Part shown: positions 1-12,784 of the stretch, in pieces | How the letters are laid out: each line of letters opens with the position of its first letter | How positions within the stretch are numbered: the first letter of the stretch is position 1 | Assembly (NCBI GenBank): GCA_964007475.1 | Contig: OZ023274.1 | Span: 90,605,213 to 90,669,212 of the forward strand | DNA length: 64,000 bases | Direction: 5' to 3' | Source of the DNA: Hybos culiciformis | Lineage: Eukaryota; Arthropoda; Insecta; Diptera; Hybotidae | Program-made: the position numbers and the translations under genes | Notes under the pieces: generated by a model | Database searches by the model: none | What the model saw: only the letters and a program-made list of their open reading frames with translations | What the model was told of the DNA's origin: nothing

Positions 1-1909
1 TAATTTTTAACAATGATCGTTAAAAATTTTTTTGTGTGCCTATTTAATAAAAAAAAAATTACATATATTTTTATATAAAGGCATAAAAATAATATTTTTT
101 CCTTTATTACAACAGTTCGTTTTCTTTGAAGACTCTTTTTTTTTTTTGTGATACCTAGAAAATCATCATTACCACTTTTTTTTTTTTTTCTAAAATAAAC
201 ATTAAATTTCTTTAGAATTTGATAAAAAAAAAAATGAAATCTTTGATCGAAGTAAAAATGCAGATAAAAAAAAAAAAAAAATTTATTATTTGCTAAAAAA
301 TAAAAGCTATTAATTTTTAGGGTTTCCGTAAAAAGATTTCTTAACAAAAAAAAAAAAGAAAGAATAATGATTTAAAAAAAAAAAAAAAATGAATGGAAAT
401 AGAATTAAGGGTCAGTTATAATAAATTTTATGTTCACTATAAAAAAAAAATACAAATAAATAAATTCATTGTTAAAAGTAATCATGAATGTCAAATTAAA
501 CTTTGAAAGCTGTATTCATATGTATATAATTATGTATGTCACTCAATGACACTGTAGGAAAAAAAAACTATATAAAGAAAAATAATTTTTGTATAGAATT
601 ATCGCAGTATGATCAAAATATTATTATTTAAAGGAAATTTAGATTTTTGTTTTTTTTTGACAAGCTTTTATTTTTAGATTGTATGTGGCACATTTTAGAT
701 ATTCAATAAATAGTACAATTACAGTGAATACTTTTTATTCTGCAAATGAAGACCTTAATTTTAGAGATATTTCACAAATAAATAAGAAATATATTGCATA
801 CTATCTTTTCTAAAATTGGTTTTGTTTTTAATATTTTTATGCTGTGTCTAGTTCATTGAAAAGGGGACTAAGTGAGATCTAAAAAAATATAAAAATTAAT
901 GATAGTGTGATATGAAGAAATTGTTAAGTTTAGATGTTTTGTAATGCCAGTTTTAATCTGTTTTTAAAGTCATATATATTCGACATCTTGATTATTGTGA
1001 AAAATATCGGTAACACATTTACATTTTTTTTAACGAAATTTTTCTACCAAGTTTTGGAAAATGAATTTTAAAAGAAAGAAAGCAAAAAGCTGAGGAGACT
1101 TTTTGAATCAATTGCTTCAAAAAGAGACATAAAGGGAGAAATACATTTAAAAACTTTTAATGTCACAAGTACTTTTTTGCAACACATCTACAACCAAGCC
1201 ATCAATATTTTCTTTTTGGCTTCAAGGCTTCATAAGGTCTTATGAGTGTAGATTTGCTGCACAGTGTTCTACACTCTTAATCGGTTATGTTACACCCAAA
1301 AAAAGTTTAATTTGAGTCCTGTTGACCATGTTTTTGACACCCCATCGTAATAAATCAATGGGTTTGTTCATATGGACTTTACTTATTACTGCTTACAATT
1401 ACAATTAATGTTATCATAATTATCATCAATGTAGTGATCATAAAATCTAGCTATTAGTTATTAAAATTAAATTAAATGAATTTTTAAAACTTAAGTAGCT
1501 TAAACAATTTTTAATAAATTAAGACTATTTTTCATGAAGAAAATTTTGATAAAAAAATGCTAAATAGTTATAAATAAGGTGAAAGAACTTTGTATAAAGA
1601 AAATTTTTAAGTTTTAGGCACGGTATCTATAAATCAAGTGTTGTTATAACAATACTTATGTAAATAAATAAATTGAAAAATAAAAAATGATTAATTACTA
1701 TATGGCGGAAACAAGATCCAAAATTTTAAAGTATCTCTTTCACAATGTTAATTAGATCACGTTTATTTAAAAAAAACTATATAAATATTTTTATTAATTT
1801 TTAATTGAAATAAAATGTGTACGTATACAAGTACAAACCTTTTATTTTTAGAAAGATCAAATTAATATTTGGTAAAAGAAAGTTAATTTTGATTTTCGTT
1901 TATTTTTAG
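1..1909. other. Non-coding DNA, probably intron upstream of the first visible exon
   Basis: This is AT-rich sequence with many poly-A and poly-T runs. No convincing exon was found. It ends at a good acceptor (tatttttag, 1901-1909), so at least the right part should be an intron of the membrane-protein gene that follows. A hairpin-forming pair GAGTGTAGA / TCTACACTC lies near 1224-1279. Confidence 0.5.
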
Positions 1910-2894
1910 AACACAAATTGATGCTGTATCTAGTGGATGCTTTCAAAAATGGTTTAAACGGCGACCATCATTACCATTCGTTATTGGTACTTTAGCACTT
2001 GGTGGTGTTGCCTGCACATTGGGCGGCATTGTGTTGGGTTCAACTGGATTAATTGAACATTCAACTCAATATTTAAGTGCTGCATTACTAATGATCGGAA
2101 TCGGTGTTTCATTATTGGTAATCTCTGGCGCTATATGGAGATTAAGTATACCGGATGAAGTAGATAATTGTCCATGTTTTCGACATTTGGAAACTTGTCG
2201 AAATTGTAACAGCCCATTTTGTGGAAATCGATTTTTATCAGCCACAAGTTATATGTATCCGGAATTTCAACATCGTCCGCCACCACCATCATATTTAACT
2301 AGTGTTAATGAGTGTACAGTTGGGTGAGTTCGAAATACTTTGATTGTACTATTTATTATATAACAGGAATATTTTAATACTTTTGATGTTGATAAATGTG
2401 TGATATGTAATTTCACTTCACAATGATAACGTTTCACTTTTTCAGTTTTTTCTTAAAACATTATCCACAATCTATTAATTTTAATGGTTTTATATTTTAG
2501 GTTACTTTTACATCATGACTTACAAAATTTCCATCGAAATGAACAAATGCGGATAGCAACTCCACCTCCAGCTTACAGATCAACGAATTCACTAAGGTAC
2601 GAAATTATATTGAAAGTTTGGTGTTATAATCATCTGATGCCCTATTTTATTAAAAATTTATTACCATAAGATGAAAGCCGTTTCTTTATACTTAATTTGA
2701 ATATAGTTATTCACCAAATTAAAAATTTATTTTTTAGTGCTATGGTACCATTGCATAATTGTCAAATTGCAACCAATTTAAGCATGACCTCTACAAATAA
2801 TGATGGAGCTATGACAGATAATATTATTGATGGAGCAACATTGAGCACGGTTAACAATCCTATAACATTAGAAAATTTAAAAGAAATTTCATAA
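1910..2894 (+). CDS. Two-pass membrane protein with PPxY motifs (3' three exons; start outside window)
   Basis: Exons are 1910-2323, 2501-2596 and 2738-2894. Each junction has consensus GT..AG ends (donor GTGAGT after 2323) and the reading frame is kept across both introns. The first base, 1910, completes a split codon, so an upstream exon ending in phase 2 must lie left of the window. The visible protein has a short basic stretch (WFKRRP) followed by two hydrophobic helices, PFVIGTLALGGVACTLGGIV and AALLMIGIGVSLLVISGAIW, joined by a loop of about 15 residues. A Cys-rich patch (CPCFRHLETCRNCNSPFC) comes next. The polar C-terminal tail carries PPPPSY and PPPAY, which fit PPxY ligands of WW-domain proteins such as Nedd4-type ubiquitin ligases (known for the motif, inferred here). 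It ends in NLKEIS and a TAA stop. I do not recognise the family by name. Its membrane core resembles the minus-strand gene at 7710-8485. Confidence 0.8.
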
Positions 2895-5800
2895 TATTAA
2901 AATTAATTAAGTTTTGTTTTTACTTTCATATGATAACTATAAATTTTAATCTGTTTTATAAGTAGATGAAATTATTTTTATATTTATGTATTTTAATTAT
3001 CCCTGCTCTATTTTGAGGCTAAAAGTTTTTATATCATTATGTACATAAGTGAAATTCTTAAAAAGTTCTAGCTGATTGCAATAATATTGTATGGATTCAT
3101 TATTAATTTATTTGAAAATTTTAAATGATCAACTATTTTCGATTGAAGTCGTCGCTCTTCGCTCTTAAAGTCTTCGCTCTAAGTGCCGGCATGTTGACAG
3201 CAAGATTTTAGGTCTTACTCTTCGAATTCTAAAATTTGATTACAGTGGGAAGTTATGAGTTCCATCATAAATTTTTTTCTTTAATTTATTGTATGCCACA
3301 CTTAACAAGAGTAATTTTACATTTTGGATCGCTTTGAAATTGTTTCATTTATTGCTGGGTTAAGCCTTAGTTTGATTGCTGTATGTAAATAATATTATTA
3401 ATAGTTTATCAAAATTAATTTAAATTAATGTAAAAATTAGATTTTATTATAAAATTAATAATTATTCCTTTAAGAGTTGTTTATAATTTTTTTGTTAGTG
3501 AAATAAAAAATTCTTATTTCGACAATCAAAATAATATTGTTTCGAGCCTTCCGCAACTATACAAATCAAACTATTCGAATATCATAGTCATTATTATATT
3601 AGATTTGTAAATAAATTTCTGTATTAATGCCTTAACATCGAAATTCAAATTATTTATGTATTATAATATTAAATAAGGTTTAAAAAATGATAATGGCTAA
3701 ATTTTAAAATTTCTCAAATTGTTTACAAGTATGTAAGAATTTACTCCGAGATCCTGGCTCAATTTTTCTAACAAAATATTTGAATATCACTAACAAAAAA
3801 GATTTTAAATAACGCCTAATACATCCGTTTTTTTTTTTAATTTGAACGAAGACTGTTTTTATGTTAAGTTTAAAAGCTTTAAGAATTATATTATTTTAAT
3901 TAAATTTCAATTATATATATTTTTATTAAAGCTGGTTTTTTTTTAAGTTAAATGAAAATAAAGGTCTGTATTTTTGAGAAAAAAAAAAAAGAAAAAAAAA
4001 AATTAATTTGAATAATTTAGGAAAAACACAAGATTGGATTCATTTCAGTTGCTCATTGTAGTTGCACATCGTAGTTGGACTAGCGAAAAATTATTTCATG
4101 GCTCAAGATTTTGTTTTTTTTTTAATTAACCCAACTAGCAGATTATTTTTGTAGATAGTTACTACTAAAAGGATCGAATTCGCTTATAGAACTAGTTGGG
4201 AAATTTCCTCTAATTATTTGAATGTTATCTTCGAACTTCAATGAATTATTCTCGCCCCTGAACATTATTTCTCGAATTTTTTTTTTATGTTTTTTTTTGT
4301 TATGTGAAAATATCGTAATTATAAATATAATTCCTGTGAAACATTTAAATTATAACAGAAATTATTAAAATTAAAACTATATAATAAAATTTTTATCTTC
4401 GGGTTTTATTTTCCTTTTTTTTATTTTCAAAAGTTAACGAAAAGTTGAATTGAAAATTCCATGACCTAAGCTAAAAAAAAAAAATAAAATTATATATTTA
4501 TTTTTTATTAAGTATTAAATGCTTAGAAATATACTTATTTAAAACTTTTTTTTTCGTTATTTCCTCAATTTCCCTTAATAAAATATTCGTTTATTTTTTT
4601 TTTTTTCATTTTACTTTTCTATTATTTTTATCATTTATGTCCAATATAAAATCTCCCACAGGAATTGCCTTAATAATCTCATCCAAAAAAAAAAAAACAG
4701 AAGAGAAAAACTGACAACAGTAATAATAAAAAAAAAAATGAATTTCTTAAAATATTTTCTATTTGGAAGAAAACTTTTCCCATTTTTCTTTTGTTCAAAA
4801 AAATAAAAAAAAATATATAACTTATAACAATTTCCAAAAAAAAAGAGAAAAATATGTTTTTGTTTTAATATTAAAAAAATTATGTAGTTTTTATTTTCTT
4901 ACCAAAACAAAAAAAAAAAACAACATAGAAATGAAAAATTGTTATGTACGCAATATATTTTTACAAAAAAAAAAACATAATAAATATATAACAAAATCAT
5001 AAAATTGTATAAAAAAAAAAAGTTTTTCAAAACTTTTGGGAAAAATAACTAAAGTATTTTTGAAAATATAAAAACAAATGAGAAAATATATAAGATATTT
5101 ATTTATGTTGTGTAGCCTAAAATATTCACAAAAAAAAACAAAAAAAAGGCAAAACTTTTTCCTTTTTTATTATTTATATCTGGACAAATTAGAAGAAAAT
5201 CTTAGAGTTACCAATTTTATAAGAAATTTGTGATTTAAGAACACAACATAATCCTCTTGACATAATTGAATATCTTATAGATTTCTTTATTTCTTACTCG
5301 CATTGATATTGAGAAATATATTTCTGGAAAAAAAGGATATCAGAATAAAGTTAATGATTTATACTTTGTTTCAAATATTCGTTAATATAGAAAACTAAAT
5401 CAAGTTATTCTAGGCCTAAGTAACTAATAAATAACAAAATTTCACCTTCTCAGTTCCAGAATAGAATTTAGTATGTTTACCATTTATAAACACAACTTAA
5501 AATGTTTCAGACTCGATACAAAAACAAATCGAATAATAACAAAGTATATTAATTAATAAATATGTAGTATATATATAAATAAAAGTTTACTAAAAGTATA
5601 ATAGTGTTCTACATAATTTTAGGACTTAGCTTGCTTCTATATTAAATTAAATGTTATTTATCTTATATACTTCTAGTATAAAATTCAGTGCATAGTAGAG
5701 GAAAATGTCTATTAAATCATTTCAAAAGTAATATTACTTGACAGTCTATTTAAATGACATTTATAAAAAGTAAATATTTCATGTGACACAAGACTAATTG

Positions 5801-7709
5801 AATGCGTCTTACATGATTAGATCTTTGTTGATAGATGAAATTGACAAATCTCGAAAGAATCTTATCTCTATTTTACAGGCATATATAACAAATTTTTTGA
5901 CCTTTATGTTAAATTGGAAAAAAAGAATTATTAACTTCCTCCTACTGGAACAACAACAGCAAACAAAATTACAAAAAAAAAAATAATATACATAGAATTT
6001 AAAAAACAATTTTTTTCACTCATATTTTATTAATGAAGAAACACAATGCGGATTATTAATTTGACCAGAAAAGGAAGATTGAAAACGTTTTGATTCTGTA
6101 CATCAGAATATATACATAAAAATGTAAATCTACTCCAATTGAATTGGCATTTCTGGGTGAAAGAAAAAAATATATATAATATTATACCAGGAATCAATGT
6201 GGAAAAGTTTTATCCCAATATTTTTCTTTCTAAATGGTCAGCATTTTTTGTTATTTGAAAAAAGAAAAAAAAAAAAAAGAAAAAAGAAAATAAAAAAAAA
6301 AAGATTTTCATATTCGTTTTTGTAAATAATGTATCCAGACAATACATTTTCGGTTTTTCCTGAATTTTCGCTACAGAAAGGTTAATGTATTGAAAATTTC
6401 TCATTCATATGATTTGCATTTTAATGTCATTCATATAAAAGATTAATATTTTTGGTATTTTAACTATATAAAATATGATTTCTTATCGAATACTATATCT
6501 TATTATGCCTCTCATACATCTTTTCTCAATGTTTTGTGTTAATGTTTAAATAAATTGCATAGTTTTAGATACAAATTTGATTTTATAAGTTAAACGATAA
6601 TCCTAAAGATTAATAACTAAACGATAATCCTAAAGATTAATAACTATATAATATTAAAAATTTTTGTCTTATAATATTTCTAATAATATTATGAGAAAAA
6701 AATTAAGTAAGCCTTCATTCAAAATAAATTTCTCGAACGATGTCTGCAGGTTTCAACTTTTTTTTTAAATAAATTCATAAGCCCAGGGAAACTAAAATTA
6801 ATATTATGTTTTTGTAATATATATACGAAGAAGGAAAATCAAATATCATTTAATCTATTTCAATGTTAGTACTTTTATGAAAATGCTATGAACAAAAAGA
6901 GCTTTGGGCAACTCTTTTTTGTTTTTTTTCTTTCTTGTAAATAAACATAATCCTGTCGAACTTTTGCTGTTTGACTATATACACCAATATAAAATGCTGA
7001 TGGAATAAAATTATATAAAAAAAAAAAAAAATACAAAATAACAAAAATATAAAATAGAAAATGGTTACGAAAAGAAAAAAAGAAAAATTAATTTATTGTT
7101 ATTGATCCCGTGAGATTTTTTTTATTTTTTCTTTTTTTTTAACTGGGTTAACACGAATATGGAAGTGAAAAATCTTTATTATAAATTCAGTAAAAATTTT
7201 GTTTAAATTGATAGATGATACAGGCGTAAAAAAAAACGAATTTCAATTGATGTAGGTTAAAATTAAAACGTTATCCTTTTTTCCATGGCAACTTAAATTG
7301 AACAGGCTTAAAAAAGTTATATCAAAAAAATTAATTTAATATCAATTTAATTATTTTCTTTTAGATTTTCAACACGAATAAATATGAATTTTTGAATTTC
7401 ATATGAAGTTTCTCTATACTTCGATTCTGCAAGGATTCGATAATTTCATTGATTTGCGAGTTTTAAGTAAACTTTCCTTGTTGCGATTTCATGATCGTTG
7501 GTGAAAAATGTCCATTTTGGAGTCTATGCTGGAAAATAGAAATTTTTTTATCCTTTTTTTTATATTTTTATTTTGATGATACAATCATTAAAAATAATAA
7601 ATTAAATCTTATGCTAAAATATTATAATTTTTATAGTAATAAATTAAAATAAATAGTTTTTAATTTGGCTGTTGATATCACCGCATAGATCAACAAATTT
7701 TAGTGCTTA
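2895..7709. other. Intergenic DNA between two convergent membrane-protein genes
   Basis: The stretch should contain the 3' UTRs of both flanking genes, but I could not place poly-A sites with confidence. It is AT-rich with long poly-A and poly-T tracts. Weak features are a 9-bp inverted pair CCCAACTAG / CTAGTTGGG around 4130-4200, a perfect 27-bp tandem duplication at 6591-6644, and a GC-richer island at 7463-7528 discussed in the findings. Short open frames at 4763-5002, 5798-6009 and 6210-6404 are low-complexity Lys/Phe/Ile strings and are not credible genes. Confidence 0.5.
6591..6644. repeat. Tandem duplication, 2 x 27 bp
   Basis: Two adjacent identical copies of a unit beginning TAAACGATAATCC occupy 6591-6617 and 6618-6644. 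No coding role is visible. Confidence 0.9.
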
Positions 7710-8485
7710 TCAAATAATGTCACTGATTTCTCTTATTGATGAAGATGTTTCGTAAATTTCTTTAGTCTTATTAGCTGTTAGCTTCCATGTAACGAAACAC
7801 ATTGTTGTCACAAAAAATCCTATGCCTGAAAACAATTGACAAATTTTACAGAAGATTCAAATAAATAGTGCTTTGGAACACTCGAATAGTTGGTTGTTAT
7901 AGAAGGAACAATGATTCATGAAACATTTGAAATTACCTACATTTGAAAAATATCTAAAATTCAACATAGAAATTTTGTTTTTTATAATTTTCAATAATTC
8001 TGTTTTCATTAGAAAGTAAGAAGTTCATTGTTATTAAGGTTTTATTATTTCGATTAAAATTTCAGCTGTATTAAGTTTTCTAAAGAATATATGTTTGCTC
8101 CTAAATTTGCTCTTAACTCCTTAATCAACAAAAATCTCCGAAATAAACCGCAAATCTAAAAAATCTTTAAGATAATAAGAACTGGTAGATCAATAAAATA
8201 ATTAAAAAATATTATTAAAATATTAAGACATAAATTTCCACTTCAATTTCCACTTTAGAGACAGATTTGATTTTTTAAAAGGACTTTTCATTCATAATTA
8301 ACTTACCGATTAACAATAAACCTTCTGATTGTTTGTTATTAAAATATTGTTTTGAAACTACCAATAATAATACGATTCCAGCTAGAAAGCAAAGAGAGCC
8401 TCCAATAGCAATTAATGTTATTGCAAATATTGTTTGGTCCCATATAATTGAATTGGAATTTTTTCTACATATCCAGACTTTTAAA
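7710..8485 (-). CDS. Two-pass membrane protein, last two exons (paralogue of the gene at 1910-2894)
   Basis: Minus-strand exons are 8485-8307 and 7825-7710. The upstream acceptor is ttttttag, the donor after 8307 is GTAAGT and the acceptor before 7825 is ttttcag. Joining them completes a glycine codon (G|GC) inside the second helix and leads to a TGA at 7712-7710. The visible protein has a basic juxtamembrane segment (KVWICRKNSNS), helix 1 TIFAITLIAIGGSLCFLAGI, a polar loop with KQYFNNKQ, helix 2 EGLLLIGIGFFVTTMCFVTW, and a short polar tail (KLTANKTKEIYETSSSIREI). It shares a GIVL-16 residues-LL(M/L)IGIG core with the gene at 1910-2894 and enters its first membrane exon in the same phase (phase 2). 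Gene 1 lacks the intron that splits helix 2 here. It has no PPxY motif. The 5' part lies upstream on the minus strand, probably including 23482-23568. Function unknown. Confidence 0.75.
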
Positions 8486-9329
8486 CTAAAAAATAAAAAA
8501 CAAATTAAAAACATTTTGTTTTTTTTTTCTTTAAATTTTAAATAATAATTCTAACTTTTTCCATTCCATATTATAAAAAAACAAATAAAAAAGTAAAGTT
8601 TAAGTAATTTCTTGAATGAACGACGAAGAGCAACTGCTTACACTTTTTTTTGTTCAAAATTTTCTTTCATTTAATTTCTTTAGAGAAAATTAGGGAAATA
8701 TCCATGAAATTTTATTTATAAATTTCAATCTATTTTAAAATGATTTAAAAACAAAAAAAAACTGATTCCAGACATTTTTACATAAGATTATGCTGTTTTT
8801 TTAATGTAAAGAGAGTGTCATATGTTTCTCTAAGAAGGTATTTCACAACTCTTGTAATTAATTATACGCTGGATTATGGTTTTTCAATTTAATTAATACT
8901 GAGAAAATTTTGGAAATTCTGGAGAGAAATTTACCTTATACTTCGTGCCCTTTTTTAAATTTTTTGTATCGTTCTTTTAAATGCATAATATATGTTGCAA
9001 GGAGTTCGAGTTAAGTTTCGAATATAATTATATACCGGAAAACTTTATGTTCGCTTTTACAGCCCGCCCACCCCCCCACCTTGTACACCATAATCAAAAA
9101 GATTAAAATTTTAATTTAATGGTTCTAGGTTCGATGTGATTATGTTATTATTATTTTATTATATCAAATCAATTGATTCAAAAAGTGGATTAGTAAAATT
9201 AGCGTAAGATATGCATATATTATAGCTTTTACAAGATTTTGCGGCTGATATCATCAATAAACATATGATTCAGTTTCTGGTATTGGAATACGTATATTAT
9301 TTTTCGAGAGATTCTTTATTAAAAAAAAA

Positions 9330-9354
9330 TATATGTATATATATATATATATAT
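9330..9354. repeat. TA microsatellite
   Basis: Alternating T and A with one G interruption. Similar short TA runs occur near 12020-12042 and 30140-30165. Confidence 0.9.
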
Positions 9355-11331
9355 TTACAACTAGACATAAAATAAAATTGAGCCATTTCAAATATAAATT
9401 TTTTGGTCTGGAGATTTTTAAAAAATAAATTAAGTAAAATGTACACATTTAAAAATAAACAAAACTAGATAATTCACATTTACTGTACATATATAAACGA
9501 GAACATATGTTAAAACTGATCTATCTGAAGCAGAGATGCGGCGTGTGCCACATTTTATTTTTGGCCCATTTATTTAACAATGCCGCTTTTAACTAAACAG
9601 TTTTTTTTTTCGACAAGCAGATTTTTATTTTATTCATTTTATTAATGAAAATTCCATTATAATTGAATATATACAATTTTATTCGATTAAGAAATTATGT
9701 GTTTCGTCATAATTGTTTGGGTTATTATTATTATTTTTTTTTTTATTTCAGAGATAGAAATAAAAACAAATAAAATTAATGAAAAAGAAAATGTTTGTTT
9801 TTAAAATTAATGAAGATGTGTAAAATTCATTGGTATTGAAAAAGGCAGATGATCTTATTATTAAATTAATTTGAAATGTTCTCAACATTTTCTGATTTAT
9901 GTTTGACATTCGTTTTATATTTAAGACAAGATTATATAGTGTCAATACTCGTATTATACTTATATATTATATATATATAAAATACTAGTACATATTAATA
10001 TAATTTTTTTTTTTAAAAGAGTGTTTTATTAACACTAGCACTTATTAGAATTCACAAATTTTTATGAGATTAGAAATTTAGAATTTTTGTACGCAACGTT
10101 AGACATTAAACATACAATATTCTTGATTTGAATTTTACACAAATGTACATTTTACATTTAAAGTTATAATTAAGGAAGTATAATTACATTATTTCTGAAA
10201 ACTCCTACTCCTACGAAAGATAACTTTATAAGTCGAAATTATTCAAAATTGGGCATAATTTTAGTGAGTTTTTTTTACAGTTAAAGACTTCTAGGAAAAT
10301 TTTCAGATATTAAAATGTATTTTAACACATTGGTATTGCCAACTTTATGAAATATTTAATTGAAAGTCTCTAATTCGATTAACCCAATAGTTATTGTGAT
10401 TAGAAATCTCTAGTCTGGAAATAAGCTATTATATATGACGAAATAATACAAAAAGTTAATTAAATTTTGAACTGATAATTCCCTACAAAATGAAATAACT
10501 TTCTATATAGCAAACGATAATGATTGTTTCATTTTATTTTGCATTTAACCTTTGTATATATTTATTAAAACCATGATGAACTAAACATTCTATTCACAGA
10601 TATAGAACCACAAGTATTGATTTTGTCTATATATAAATAGTCGAAGATTTAACTGAATATATATTTTTTGATTGATCAAACTGACAAAATGTCATATATA
10701 TCCTTGAAAGTATTATGATTTTCTTTATAATAAAACGCATTTATTTTTCATATGTAGAGGTAAAAACCAAAGTAAATTTAAAAAAAAATTATATCAAAAT
10801 ATATTTTAATTTTTTTTTAACTTCCCAAAAATCAAATCAATTTTTTTTTTATAGTACACAATAAATACGTGATCTTTTTTTATTATTTAAAACGTGATTA
10901 AATGAAGTCATACTTGATTAAAATTGAAAGACATATATTTAATGGGAAAATCACATTTTCACATCATTAAATTTTCCAGATGATTTAATTAATTTTTTTT
11001 TTATTTTTCTTCTGTCATGCATATCAAAGAAATATAAAGTGAAAAAAAAAACACAAATTTTATTTTCATAATGTATTATATGAGTATGTGTGTTTTTTAT
11101 CCTTTTATGAAAATTGAATTTTCTTAAAATTTTTTGGGAAAATATACAGTGTTTATGCTTTTAAAATGACCAAAATGTGTTTTTCTTGAAAATGAAAAAT
11201 TCATCAAAAATAAAAAATATGAAGTAAATTGTAGAAATATTTGATTAGATTTATAATACATTTTCATTTGGTCAATTGGAATTTTAATTCATATTGGATT
11301 TTTACCATTTTAGCATTTTACAAATAAATAA

Positions 11332-11517
11332 TATAGTACGATTCAAATCACTTGACCAATCCGTTATGCAAAGCTTTCCCTTTCCATTAAAAAATGCATA
11401 CAAAATTTAGGGGAAATTATTTAAGAAAAAAGCTCATGCAATTTTTGTATAATAATTTTATTCAAATTTTACCCTCTCTTAAAAGCTCATTGGTCAAGTG
11501 ATTTGAATCGTACTATA
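11332..11517. mobile_element. 186-bp MITE with about 27-bp terminal inverted repeats, copy 1
   Basis: The ends are reverse complements over about 27 bases, starting TATAGTACGATTCAAATCAC at the left. The outermost TA on each side fits a TA target duplication, as made by Tc1/mariner-type transposases (family knowledge). It has no coding capacity. A second copy of the same length lies in opposite orientation at 57852-58037. In the subterminal stretch I compared base by base there are two differences (GCAAAGC here, GCGAAGT there), so both copies look young. Confidence 0.95.
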
Positions 11518-11619
11518 ACATCTTGCTAAAAAATGTTAAATCTTTATGCATACTTTTAGGTTGTGATTATTAAATTCAGATTATTGTTGATTTTATTTTT
11601 TCATGTATTTCATACATAT

Positions 11620-11830
11620 TTGTAGCCCGTTTTTTCATAAAAAATAAAAAAATGGATTATATGTTTTCATTAAATCTCCGTCCATTCGTCCGTCTTTCAC
11701 TAAAGCGCTTCAAACCGAGCTTCCAAATCGAGACATTAATTCTTTGAATGTTTAAATGTAATCAATCTCGTTCACTTTCACCTCGACTGAAGGAAAAAAT
11801 TCTACAATTTCGAGTTTGGGTGGAGTTCTC
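11620..11830. repeat. Dispersed repeat, copy A
   Basis: It shares an exact 25-base block (from AATCTCGTTCACTTTC to CCTCGACT) with 22470-22700. Upstream there is a similar order of motifs: a TTTTTCATAAAAAATAAAA-type head, then CATTAAAT, then a CCGTCCATTCG-like block. Ends and target duplications are not clear. It is probably a decayed non-autonomous transposon. Confidence 0.7.
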
Positions 11831-12784
11831 TACAAGTCAAAGGTCCACATAATTTTCATATAAAATTTGTATTTTTTCAATTTTAATAGATTCCGAAAAG
11901 AAAATAACATATAATTTATTTAGTAGTACGAATTGCTTCCAAGATAAACATCCTGTATTTTTATTCATTTGTTCATTTTAAAAATAATGCTCTTTTTGTA
12001 ACATACATACATAATTAAACATATATATATATATATGTATACTTTAATTTTAAGTGTATTATAAGTATTTCAATAATACTCTTTTTTAATGTTCGTCTTT
12101 TTAACAACAGAGAACAGAGATTGTATAAACAGAAGGAATCTAATTGCTTTATCTTTTCAAGTATATTTGGAATTAATCAGGAAATTATAATAAAAATTAA
12201 AAACCCTTGGGTGCTAATTAACTGAAAATGAAAATCTTTTCTTGGAATTTTATTTATTCATTCAATTTTATGCTCTTTATATATTGTCTTTACAAAAAAA
12301 TTTTAAAGTAAATATTTTCACAAAAATGAAAATTTCCATTTATCGAAGGAACTATTTTTCTTATATTTTTAGAGAAAAGAAGCCAAAAAATAAAATGCAA
12401 AAAAAAAAAAAAATAAATCTATTAAAATTTTTAGAAAATTTTCCAAAATGTTCTCTTGTATTCTTAAGAATTGCTCTGTTTTTTTTTTTTTTTTGGATAC
12501 ATTTTTTTATCTCTGATTCCTTCCTTCTTTTATCAAAATTTGTAAATATTTCATAATGATAGAAGAGAAAAAATAAGTATATATAGGTATTTTCATACAT
12601 AGTTTTATTTTTATCTTTTTTTTTTGTTATTTTCTTCCTTTATGATAATCAAGCTCTAGATTCTGAATTTAGAATTGTCAAATTTTTTGGATTATTTTAC
12701 ACAATATTTGACATTACAGGTTTAAAACTGCTTTTGCTTAGTACTTTTTATAAAGTGTAATAACGTCTTAGTTTACGTTAAGTT

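Noticed and set aside
9254..9310. Possible minus-strand terminal exon ending IRIPIPETESYVY
   Set aside because: The acceptor is weak, an adjacent TA microsatellite makes the frame unreliable, and no partner exon fits.
12242..12600. Open frames on both strands of about 80-100 codons
   Set aside because: They are made of Lys/Phe/Ile runs from poly-A and poly-T, with no domain or splice support.
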